In this document: positions 1 through 10,249 of the stretch, piece by piece
Layout of the letters: each line of letters begins with the position of its first letter
Numbering within the stretch: position 1 is the first letter of the stretch
Origin: Anolis sagrei
Lineage: Eukaryota; Chordata; Lepidosauria; Squamata; Anolidae
NCBI RefSeq assembly: GCF_037176765.1
Contig: NC_090022.1
Coordinates: 72,960,709-73,024,708 of the forward strand
Reading direction: 5' to 3'
DNA: 64,000 bases
Made by a program: the position numbers and the translations under genes
The notes under the pieces: generated by a model
Databases searched by the model: none
The model's input: only the letters and a program-made list of their open reading frames with translations
Told to the model about the DNA's origin: nothing

Positions 1-59
1 TGTGTGTCCAAGGAACCTTCCTTGTGAACTTGTCTTTATTCTAAAATCTGCCAAGAGCT

Positions 60-308
60 TTTTTTTTTTTTTTGTTGTGTCAGGAGTGACCTGAGAAACA
101 GCAAGTCGCTTCTGGTGTGAGAGAATTGGCTGTCTGCAAGGACGTTGCCCAGGGGACGCCCGGATGATTTGATGTTTTATCATCCCTGTGGGAGGCTTCT
201 CTCATGTCCCCGCATGAGGAGCTGGAGCTGACAGAGGGAGCTCATCCGCCACTCCCCGAATTCGAACCTGCGACCTGTGGAACCTGCAACCTGTGCCACT
301 GGGGGCTC
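60..308 (-). mobile_element. tRNA-derived SINE (GGAGCCCC family), full length
   Basis: The element lies on the minus strand, so it begins on the plus strand with a T-run and ends with the complement of its GGAGCCCC start. It is bounded by a perfect 12-bp target duplication, CTGCCAAGAGCT, at 48-59 and 309-320. The box-B-like segment 'ttcgaacctgcgacc' near 260 fits a tRNA-derived head. Other copies of the family are at 45971-46217, 55808-56132 and 56835-56965. The intact duplication suggests a fairly recent insertion. Confidence 0.85.
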
Positions 309-325
309 CTGCCAAGAGCTGACAT

Positions 326-478
326 GGGGTATTTGAAAATGCATCCTGCATATCAGATATCTACATTAGGATTCATAACAGTAGCAGAATTACAGTTATG
401 AAGTAGCAAGGAAAATAATTTGATGGTTGGGGGGTCACCACGACATGAGGAACTGTATTAAGGGGTTGAGAAACACTG
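326..478. mobile_element. hAT MITE fragment (same family as 52292-53008)
   Basis: The segment from 'gcatcctgcatatcag' to 'ggggttgagaaacactgc' matches the right part of the long MITE at 52292-53008, including the 'ggtcaccacgacatgag' stretch and the 'gttgagaaacactg' terminus. The left part is missing. It is a decayed, 5'-truncated copy. Confidence 0.65.
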
Positions 479-504
479 CTATAGATCCTTGGGAGGGAGG
501 ACAG

Positions 505-850
505 AGGGAGAGGGGAAAAAGCAAAAGGTCAGAGCCGGCGCTTCCCAGTCGCTAGGGGCCGCTGTCATCTCCGGAAGAGCAAGGTGGGCCTCCCTCTTGC
601 CTGCCTTTCTTTAACCTGCGCTTATTGCGCGAGCTGGCTCTTGAGCGAGCGAGCGGAGCCTGGGTGGCGAGAGGTAGCAGGGCGCGAGGCCGGAAGGTTC
701 CGCAGTTGGCTAACATGTTAGTATCAGCTGCGCCCGGCCCTGGGGCGCGAGGCAGGAGCGCGCGAGGAGGCGCAGGCGCAGGCGGGGGCTGGATAAGGGG
801 GAAGGCGGGATTCCTGCGCGCGCAGCCGGGCTTTTGCTTTGGTGGGGAGT
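505..850. promoter_or_regulatory. CpG island, likely promoter/first exon of NAA80-HYAL3
   Basis: This is the only CpG-dense, GC-rich block in the first 58 kb. It has clustered CGCG, repeated 'gcgcaggcgcaggcg' (NRF1-like) and two CCGGAAG ETS-type sites near 550 and 690. No TATA box is seen. The next gene downstream is NAA80 on the plus strand, about 12 kb away, followed by HYAL3. In mammals NAA80 and HYAL3 share overlapping transcripts, so a shared non-coding first exon here is plausible. Transcription direction is not proven, and the island could serve a gene to the left. Confidence 0.6.
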
Positions 851-1406
851 GGGGGAGGGGGTGTGTTGGTATTTTCCCTTCTCTGCTACAGAGGAAGCTG
901 GAAAGGCCCCTATATGGGCATGGGTCAAAGGAGAAGCCTGTTTGCGTGGCGTGCAAGTGTATATATGGGTGTAGGCTGTTAGGGATTGTGGGAGTTGAAG
1001 TCCAAAACACCTGGAGGGTCGAAGTTTGCCCATGTCTGGTGTTTATGTACAAGCTTAACCAGAACTCCCAGGCAACCAGCAAAAGTATATAATAATAATA
1101 ATGCTGAATTCACAAAATTATGTTACGTTAACTTTTATTGGTCTTTATTTGTTGGAGCTATTGTATTTCAGTATTAATAACAAGTCAATCCAGAGTTTAT
1201 TGTGTTAGGCCTGCTTTTAACAGTAATTCTCAAGCAACCAGAAAGTATTTACATGACATCCCCATGGGTGCTGGTTAACTGAGAGTCTACTCTGTGTGTG
1301 TGTGTATCTATATGTCAATATTTGTGCTTACACACCTATACACATACACCACAGGATGTCCCAAAACATGTATACACCTTTTAACAAGTCATAGTGGTTA
1401 TTTGTT

Positions 1407-1584
1407 GGCATGGGCAAACTTGGGCCCTCCTTCAAACTATTTTGGACTTCAATGCCCACCATTTCTAACAGCCTCAGGCCTTTTTGCTTAAGTGGCTGAG
1501 GGGGAAAGGGAAGGGGCCTGAGGCTGTGAGGAATGGTGGGAGTTGAAGTCCAAAACACCTGGAGAGCCCAAGTTTGCCCATGCC
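1407..1584. mobile_element. hAT-type MITE with 24-bp terminal inverted repeats
   Basis: The left end GGCATGGGCAAACTTGGGC and the complement of the right end match over 24 bases with one mismatch. The interior is palindromic ('ttggacttcaatgccc' against 'gggagttgaagtccaa'). A half copy of the same family lies at about 969-1037, and a copy with a clear duplication lies at 6988-7113. Confidence 0.75.
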
Positions 1585-1599
1585 GAGGCAATAATGATG

Positions 1600-2850
1600 A
1601 TTTGATGGCTAAATCAGTACGTTAATACAGAAGAATAAATATTAATATGAATGATTTCACTAGTTTTACAAATTCCATCTAGAATTGTAATTTTAAGTAA
1701 GGTGTTCAAATGGTCATCCCTGCACAGGGATGCACTGCTTGTATTGTTGACACACAGATTTGCATGCATTACTTAATGTTTCTCATGCAGTGTTTGCATT
1801 GCTGAAGCACAGAGTTGTGAACCTCACCAATGTTTCTCTTGTAATTTCCCAACATTGCTCTGCTTCTGCTCAGGGTTTCTATTCCTGTTAAGGGTATATG
1901 CATTTTCAAAAATGAATTGTAAGAAAGCAAGAAGACCTAGCATGATATGTTGATAAGATTGTATATATTTTTGGGACTCCCTGTACACACACACACATGT
2001 ATAAAGATAGAGAGGAAGTAGAAATTGAAGATGCTGTATGTACTTTTAATCACTGGGAAGGAGATGGCATTTCAGCAGGCATTACACATTTCTTGATTGT
2101 GTGATAAGCAACACCAGCTGAAACTTACTTATTTTCTGTAGTCGTTAAAAGGTAGGGGAGCCCTCTCCTGGCAAACCTATGTATGTGAATGGTACTTTTA
2201 CTTTTTCTGGGGATACTTTCACCCACATGACCATATGAAGATACTGTATCACACAAGAATCAAAACAACATTGAGACTGACTGAGATTTCTGGGAGTTGT
2301 AGGCCAAAACACTTGGGGATCCACAGGTTGAGAACCACTGGGTTATATTGAATCACAATTCAGAGTGGTTTGATTCTTGTGTGTGTCTGTATGTAGAAGT
2401 GCTGTTGTCACATGACAGGAGGAGGCTGAACCATACCATAAATGGTCAATTCGTGTCAAAACTCTTCCTTGAAGAAGTATAGTCTAGGTCGGAGAGAGAA
2501 AGGTTTGTCATTAAAAGAAAAGCCACTCTTCCACCCCCAGGAATTAGTGGAAGATTCAGCAGGCTTTCCCCCCCGCTTAGCACAGTGACAGACTTTGCTC
2601 GCACCTTGTGTCCTTTATTTTTTTTAAAAAATCTCCATGTCTGCCCTGGGTCAATAATACAAGCAATTTGATGGGAGAAGAGAATAAGAGCAAGTGGCAG
2701 CTCCTTGGAGGAGGGCACATATATTTCTGCATTGCAGGGGTTGGACTGCCTTGCTGTTGCTTTGCACTCCTTTGTTGCTCTACAAGAAAGGGATGGCATG
2801 CAACAGGGCTGATTTAAACCAAGTTTATGCCACTGAAAAGCATCCCAGAG
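1600..2850. other. Non-coding, old repeat remnants
   Basis: No gene or RNA is supported here. About 2282-2339 holds half of a hAT MITE (TIR GGTTGAGAACCACTG), the family found whole at 23819-23950. The open frames on both strands lack codon bias, splice context or recognisable motifs. Confidence 0.5.
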
Positions 2851-2852
2851 AG

Positions 2853-2911
2853 CAGCCATCATGACCAATATTTTCAGCCATCATGACCAATATTTTCAGC
2901 CATCATGACCA
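2853..2911. repeat. 22-bp minisatellite, about 2.7 copies
   Basis: The unit beginning 'cagccatcatgaccaata' repeats head to tail with almost no divergence. It is followed at about 2950-3010 by an L2-like 3' tail ('agatagggtgggatgtaaat') and an ATT-rich microsatellite. Confidence 0.85.
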
Positions 2912-3014
2912 AATCTAGTTTCTCTATGGAACAGGAACAGAATGTTGAGTCCCTATGGGGAGATAGGGTGGGATGTAAATAAAGTTTTATTATTATTTAT
3001 TATTATTTATCCAA

Positions 3015-5710
3015 TATGATGGGACAGGGAAATAGATGTCTCTACACCTAGTTTTGCAAGGACTGGCAATTTCTATAATCTTGTCCAAATATATCTCCAT
3101 ATGAGTTTATCTGGGAAAGCTTCCACTTCTGATTTACAGCTCTCATGCTCCCCATAGCTGTTGAGAGGAGGGAGATTGTACAATCTATGTTGTTAGCATT
3201 CCTCAGTAATGAGTGACAGGGAAAGAAAGATAGTTGCATGTACTGATAGCATGAGTCACCCCCCTTTATCTAGTTTGCCTGGTTTTGTTTTAGGGGAGGT
3301 GATGTAATATGAACAATGGACTCTGATTGAGTTTTGCATTTCAGTGCAATAGCAATAGCATAGCTATGAGCATTTCCTCACCTAAGAAAACCTTATGAGA
3401 TGCATCAAGTTGTTATACATCCACAGGTAACTTGAAAACACATGTTATACACATATATGCACTCATCCCTAAATCCTTTAATGAACAGTGGGATTGAGGG
3501 CATTTCATTTGAATTTGTACAGTAGTATCTCTAGAAAAGTGATTGACCTTATCCACAATTTTATTTTGTTTACATTTTTCAAAGACGGCAATCTGATAAA
3601 CACTTTTACCTAAGTAAAAGTGTTCTTGCCTCTGATTAAATTGGCATAGCCTTGGGTTTCTGTGTGCAATATGCTTAACCTGAGTTCATCAGATATTGCG
3701 TTCAGTTGGAGAAGGTGAAACCAATGTATATAAAAGTGCACATTATTAATGTTGTGGCCTTTTAAAGTAATTGGAACACATTTGTGAGAAGCAGTGTTAA
3801 GCATTTCCCAGCATAGTGCTGACCACAGAGGCAGGCTTTAGTCACTCCTAAAGATTAGAAAATGCTTTTGTAATACTTTTGAAGATGGCAACTATTTTAG
3901 CCAAGATCTATTGACCCTTCCTTGGGTACAGATCATGCTTCTTTACTCCAGTGTTCTTCTGGAATTCTGGAAATTGAAGTCCAATGCATCTGGAGGACGC
4001 CAGGTTGGGAGAGGATGATCAGTATTACTCAAAGTGGTACTCCAAGAACCAGCTTATGAGCCATCAGCTGCCTGTCCACAGCAAGCTTCCTAGAAGGAAA
4101 AAAAAAACTTGTAGGCAATGATACAAATATGGGGTTGAGCCATGGCTATTTACTTTTAACATATGAGAAGACGTGACTCATTAGAAAATACAATACTGCT
4201 TGTTGAGATAGAAGGCAATAGGAAAAGAGAACAGCATCACAGGTAGATAGACTCAAGGAAGCCACAGCTCTGAGCTTATAGGGTTTGAGCAGGACTGTTG
4301 ATAACAAGGAGACTTGGAGGTCTTTCATTCATAGGGTGAATATAAAAGTCAACTTGATGGCAATTAATAATAACCCAGGCACATTGGGGGGGGGGGGGGT
4401 GGAATCCTTTTAAGTCTTCCATATCTGATAGCTTAAGAAGCACTGGTCTATACCAGGGGTTCATGGCCTTTGGTACACAGTAACTTTGGATTTCAACACC
4501 CTGAATTTCCAGCCATCATGGCCTAATGGTAAGGGATTATGGGAGCCAAATCCAAGACATGTAGAAGACCAGAAGGTTGGGGATCCCTAGTCTAGACAGT
4601 GGTTTGCACAGCAAACTCTTGGACAAAACCACATCTTGAGGGGGTAAGAATGGCGATGGAAACCTTGAAACCACATGGAAACGTCAGTTCATCCATGGGA
4701 CAGGATGTTTTCTTTGGCAGATTCTGATGTTGCTGAGGAGGATGACCCATATCCAAGAAGAGCCTAAACATACGGAAGTGTATGCAACAACTGCAAATAT
4801 ATAGGATGTAAATTATTTTATGGAGAACTAATTCTGTTCCTCCATTGACTCTTACTATGGGTGAAGTGCATATGCAGCACTGCCTACTCAGAAGAAACCC
4901 CCACAAAATGTCCCTTCAGGCCACACTTTGCCCATTGCAGGGTTATACTCTCTTTTTCCCCAAACTTGGATTCATGACAGTTTACAAAATAGAATTGCAC
5001 TGCAAATATAGGTTCTTTTCAACTGTATAGCCCACTGAACACAGTAGGACTTAAATCTGAGTAAACCTGTAGGACATTTTGCAGTTACATGTCTTTAGTG
5101 TCAGTGGAGTACAGTCATGATTCACTTTTGCTGGACTGTGCCCCCCCCTTGATATTTTCACACTTCACAATGGATAAATAGCAACCCAAGCTATCCAGAT
5201 CTCTGTTATATGCGAATGCTTTCAGTGTCCCCAATATAAATATGAATCTGCATTGCAAAAGCCAATGTCTGGGGAGAACTGAGCCCAATTGGTATTTTTA
5301 ATTTCAGAGCAGGAAAAATTGTGTTGGGTAGATTTCCGTGCCAATGATAGTAGGAAACAGGCTACGCCATTATATGCACACAGTCTGTCTACCTTGCCTT
5401 GTCCCTATTTTCCATGGGTTTTGTGACATTTTTCCAGGGAGTGTTTGCTGGTAGCAAGTGCGTTCCCAAATTACCTGTAACAAGGCAGGGTCTTTTCTCC
5501 TCTTATTTACCCTTGTCATGTACTGACACTGGGAAGTATTACAGACAGAAACAGAAGAACAGGCCTTTGTGCTCTAGACCTTGTAAACAACAGCTTTCCT
5601 GGCAGGATAAGTGCATTCACATGTTCATTCTCAGTTTGGCCAATTGACTCCTTGATCCCGAGCTTCTTGAATTCTCTTGGAACTCCAATAATGTGACCTC
5701 CATTTGGTTA
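3015..5710. other. Non-coding stretch with small MITE remnants
   Basis: No coding gene is supported. A short MITE-like piece sits at about 4455-4592, running from 'ccaggggttcatggcc' to 'gaaggttggggatccct'. A run of 13 G lies near 4387. The rest is unremarkable AT-rich sequence. Confidence 0.45.
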
Positions 5711-5716
5711 TATACA

Positions 5717-6141
5717 CACAGTCCCCAAGTTACAAACATCCAACTTAAAACAACTCATAGTAAAGAACAAGGGCGAGACAACAGGAAGTGAGAGAAATCT
5801 ATCCCTTGGAAGGGAAATTCACTCCTGAAAGAGTTATCATGGGGAAAAGGTGTCTCCATTGAAGCTTTCTCACCAATCCTTGTTTCTACAACAAGTCAAA
5901 TTTATCAAAATCCAATGATCACAGGGACAAAAAGTGAGGTGAAATCTTCTGAACAGGAGCACAGACAGCAAAACCAACATCACAGGGGTGTTAACCCTTC
6001 CCAATGCTATCCAAAACTCATATACATACGTATATAGGCTGGAATTACACTTAAAATTTACCTGCTCTAACTTACAAACAAATTCAACTTAAGAGCAAAC
6101 CTACACAACCTATCTTGTTTGTAACCTGGGGACTCCCTGTA
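5717..6141. mobile_element. Tigger/mariner-type MITE
   Basis: The ends are inverted: 'acagtccccaagttacaaa' on the left and 'tttgtaacctggggact' followed by 'ccctgt' on the right. Flanking TA dinucleotides on both sides fit the TA target site of the Tc1/mariner superfamily. The interior has no transposase frame, so the element is non-autonomous. Confidence 0.75.
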
Positions 6142-6239
6142 TATGGTTAGTCCTAGATGCCTTTGGTCACACCTCATGTCAGAGCTGGATGGCCTGCAAC
6201 ACCTCTAAAAATGTGGCAAAACTATCAATTCTCCCACTA

Positions 6240-6425
6240 CACTTCTACAGTGTGGCTTAGTGGGTTGCATATTGGAGTATGACTGTGGAGATCAGGGTTC
6301 GAATCCCTGCTCAGCAATGAAATCCCACTGGGCAAATCACGCACACTTAACCTCAGTAAACACAATGATAGGTTCAACTCAGGGTTGCCATACGATATGA
6401 TTTCAGAACACACAGCAACCATCTC
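6240..6425 (+). mobile_element. Sauria-type tRNA-derived SINE
   Basis: A tRNA-like head with box-B-like 'gggttcgaatccctgctcag' is followed by the typical body ('cccactgggcaaatcacgc', 'ataggttcaactcagggttgcc'). The tail is decayed. Further copies lie at 29685-29912 and 54868-55095 (both minus) and 55150-55360 (plus). This SINE class is characteristic of squamates and borrows its tail from Bov-B. Confidence 0.75.
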
Positions 6426-6987
6426 CAGGGCCCCTTGGGGGAATTGGGAAGGTAATTTTCCTCCTATATAGTGGATAGTGACTGGGGACATCAAAAACAG
6501 CATTGTGAGCAAGATGACTGTTAAAAGAAAAGATTGTTCATGCCAGCCTTGCATAGTCATTCATATAATTGGTTGGGAAGGATATTTATATCCTACCTTG
6601 TAACTATCCTGTAACCGAATGTGAAGGAATTCTTCTGTTTGAGGTACTATGCTAAATGTGCTAATAGGTCAAGCTGACAGTGAGATGAAGTTAAAGACTC
6701 TTGATTAACCCAAAGACACAAAATGCTACCAACATTTGTGTCTGGAGGCTCAATTTATGAGATGACTAACATTGAGGTAGAAGTACTGTGGAGTACCTGG
6801 CTTGCCTACTGGAACTTTCCTACTTTCTGGGCCATTCCAGCAGTGTTAGCCCTGATCCTTGCTCTCTCTGTGTTAATAATAAGATGCAAGTATTGCCAAA
6901 TTGTGTAGATTATTGATGAGTGGTAAGAAAAAAGCTGATAATTTAAACTAGCTCATTCTCCACCCAGCTTAAATGTTTTAGTTAGCC

Positions 6988-7113
6988 CAGGCAGGGGCAA
7001 ACTTCGGTCCTCCGGGTGTTTTGGACTGCAATCACTACAATTCTTAACAACCTACTGACTGTTAGGAATTGTGGAAGTTAAAGTCCAAAGCACCTGAAGT
7101 TTGCCCATGCCTG
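6988..7113. mobile_element. hAT MITE with perfect 8-bp target duplication
   Basis: The ends CAGGCAGGGGCAAAC and GTTTGCCCATGCCTG are inverted repeats. The duplication AGTTAGCC is exact at 6980-6987 and 7114-7121, which is the hallmark length for hAT transposases. The 126-bp element has no coding capacity and belongs to the family at 1407-1584. Confidence 0.88.
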
Positions 7114-7597
7114 AGTTAGCCTGTCCGCTGGGAAGGTTGAAGCTGCCTATTTGAAGAACCTCATCAGGTCTTGCTCACTGCTTGCTTTTGTTGTTGTTTT
7201 TGGGAAGGGTATCAACCTTTAATTTACATTCCATGGTCAGCCTCCCTTCAAATAAACACCGAGTCCACTCTTTAAAAGAAGAAGTGAACTACAGGAGTAT
7301 GTGTAGCTTCCTGTCACATTCTTGTGAAACCTGCTAGACAGTTTCTCCGGGGCCTCATTTTGCAAGATGAAAGGATAAAGGAAGAAGGCAGTTCTGTAGG
7401 AAGCTCTCATCTATTCCAGGTAATCCAACAAAGCAGAGAGGCAGTTCTTCAGGAACCTGTCATTTATTCCAGGTAATCTGATACATCTTTCTTCTGTTGA
7501 TGGTCTTACTGCAGAAAGAAGCTGCTTACTGGGTTGCATAGAGACATATGCTTGGATATATTTTAATATTTGTCAATGAGCCTGACAGGTGCTAGCC

Positions 7598-7726
7598 CAG
7601 TGGTCCTCAATCTGTGGGTTCCCAGATGTTTTGGCCTACCAGAAATCTTAACAGCTGGTAAACTGGCAGGGATTTCTGGGAGTCGTAGACCGAAACACCT
7701 GGGAAACCACAAGTTGAGAACCACAG
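7598..7726. mobile_element. hAT MITE (CAGTGGTTCTCAACC family)
   Basis: The left end is CAGTGGTCCTCAATCTG. The right end is GTTGAGAACCACAG, its inverted partner with a few changes. The interior is a self-complementary pair around 'gttttggcctacc' and 'cgtagaccgaaacacc'. It is the same family as 23819-23950. Confidence 0.75.
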
Positions 7727-9671
7727 TACTGGGCAATATAAGGCCCAGGCTGTCATGTAGGTTTTGTTTGTTCTAAAAGGAAAAGCTGGAAATTGAAGAG
7801 CATGGGATGTTTTCCTAGCCATCACAAGGATGTACAGGATTGGAAGCTTTCACTCTACTATGGCAAAGGAAGATTCTCATCTCTTCTTGTAGATTTGTCT
7901 GAGCTGATATTTTTCTCGCATTTCGTTCTCTCACAGAATGGTGTAGTCTTTTGCTGCTGTTGCTTAGAAAGGAAGAGTAAGTACGGTAGACTGTTCCTAT
8001 GCCCAATGGATAGATTGGAGAAGGATACTCTTTAAGCAAAGTTTTCTGCTACCAGCAGGTTGGTTATAAGTACAAAACAAGCACAGTAATGTGCAACCTT
8101 TTGGCTGATAGTATCTGAGGAGTGTTGCAGTCATTAGAGCCAGATTCTATGATAATTATCTACATTAGGCCAGAGACCAAGCTCTTCAAGTTATGAAGGG
8201 ATCAGTCAAAGTTCACAAGGAAAAATGCCTGAGTAGTAGTGGTGTTTTTTTACTTGAAATTCCACCAAAGACATAGGACAGTAAGTTTACCTATGAGTGG
8301 CAGCATTCTTTCCTGGTATTCCTAAGTTTTACTAGAGGGCTTTCTGAATTTTTTATTTTTTTTTGTAATACAGGGAGTGTGAATTGTGTATTGCTGTGTT
8401 TCCTTCCCCATCTCCCCCAAGGAAGCTTGCACAGGCTATATCATAGCCTGTGCAAGGAGGGCTGTGAGACATTTGTGCCTAACACTTTTGGCATGTCTTC
8501 ATGGGTGACAGACGATGAGTGACCCAGAAAAGCAATTTGCCACTCATATTTAAGCTAATCTCTAATGCAAATGTGAAAGGTGTTAATGACAATCTGTAGT
8601 TTCCTTTCTGCTGACTGTCCCATTTTAATACATGAAAATATCTCTGAGTGAACTTTTGTAGGCATGTGAAACTGTAAAGCATTGGTTTTCAACCTGCTCA
8701 GAACTTCCCATCATTTACTTGTTGCTCACTCATGTGGCACACCTGTGGACCTTTTGCAGCACACAAACACTATAAAAGAACACGTGTAGCATATGATCCA
8801 AAGTACAAGCTGTGATTGGCCGAAATGCAGATCAGCTCTTATCCAAATCATTGTCATTCTTTGTTTATTTGTATTCTTTCCACAAAAATCGAAGCCCAAA
8901 AATTATTTACACCATACAGTACATAAAACAATAACAGTGTCAATGTATGACATACATAAATATATGAAGCTTTGTACTGAGATGCCTACTGCTTCTTCTG
9001 CCCCTGTATTATCTACATTAACAGGGACCAGATCTCCAGGGCCATTCCCAGTTATGCCAGGGTTTGGACCTGGAGCCTTTTGTATCCAAAACATGTGATT
9101 TGCCTTGGAGTTATTCATGTCCAAAAAACCCACCACCTTATCAAAGCATTTCTGTAGTTTATATACATCATGAACCAGTAGGTGGGTGTAGACTGACCAT
9201 TAGGAAATTTATGATTCCATCATATGCTAACAAATGACTTGAAGGCAAATTTGTGAATCTTGTGGAGAAGTCATGTGTTAAGTATTTATTGGGAATAAAA
9301 ATATTTGCGAGAGAAAGTAAAATAGTTTCCAGCTGTTGGACCATTTCTTGTTCCTGGTACAAATTTATGTTGGGTTGTTGAGCTGGCTAACATCACAACT
9401 TCATTTGGGGGGGGGGGGGGGGGAGATAAATTACACAATGTCTTTTTGGTGGACGAGTCAATGTTGTCTAAGAAGCAGTGGTTGCCAGTCCCTGCAGTTT
9501 GGAGAGGTAAGAAAGTGCAATTTGTGCTGTAATTGAGGCAACTCCGGCCCCGACACTTCCTTTCACAAATATGTGGTTTTTCTGGAAATTTTAATCCAAA
9601 AAAGTACCTTTTCCCAATTTGTTGAGAAATTCCTCTATTGGAGGAACAGGCTTGCTCCTCATTCAGAAGCC

Positions 9672-9845
9672 TTAGGGTGCACCTACACTGTAGAATGAAA
9701 GCAGCTTGACCCCATTTTAACAGCCATGACCCAGTGGTATGAAATCATGGGAACTCTAGTTTTACAAGGTCTTTAACTTCTGCCAAAGAGTGTCTTAGCA
9801 ATGATCAGGGATTCTGGGACATAAAGTCTAAAACACCTGGAAAAC
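9672..9845. mobile_element. hAT-type MITE remnant
   Basis: The segment 'gggtgcacctacactgtag' with 'gccatgacccagtggtatg' and 'gggaactctagttttacaag' matches a common lizard MITE. Its opposite end is recognisable at 58600-58765 ('ttgagccatggcaatcaaag', 'ttctacgctgtaaatgcacc'). This copy is decayed, and its right end merges with another MITE arm. Confidence 0.55.
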
Positions 9846-9989
9846 TAGAACTCGAGAAGCATTGCCGTAAACTAGTTCTGCACAGTTTGGCAGTAGTAAG
9901 GGGCCAAAATTAAATAGGCTAAGTCTCTTGGGCTCGCAAATAAGTTTTTAGCACCTTACTTTCCAAGTGAAAATTAATGATTCATTTGG

Positions 9990-10245
9990 ATTGCTGTTGT
10001 TTATTCCTCCATTTTCTACTTTTCTTCCTTCCCTCTCTTATTTCCTACTTACCTTTTTTCCTTTTCTCCCTCCCTATCATTAACTCTCCCTCTCTTCTCC
10101 CCTCCCTCCTCTCTCCTTTTCTCCCATCTTGTTCCCTCCCTCTTTCTTTTTTTCCATTTTTTCTCCCTTTCTTTTTCTCCCTCTTTTTCCTACTAACCTT
10201 TCTTCCTTTCCTTTCTTTTTCTCCTTCCTTTCTTCCAACCTTTGT
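9990..10245. repeat. Polypyrimidine tract (C/T-rich simple repeat)
   Basis: About 250 bases are almost pure C and T on the plus strand (CTTT, CCTT and CTCC blocks). The apparent K/E/R-rich minus-strand frame and the S/F/P-rich plus-strand frame are by-products of the tract, not genes. A similar tract lies at 37315-37528. Confidence 0.9.
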
Positions 10246-10249
10246 GGGG

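Noticed and set aside
552-1092. Overlapping frames of 107-176 codons around the CpG island
   Set aside because: GC-rich sequence lacks stops on both strands. The frames run into MITE sequence and show no known motif.
6723-6908. Short frame with a hydrophobic stretch as a small membrane protein
   Set aside because: There is no start context, splice site or homologous family, and the neighbourhood is repeat-derived.
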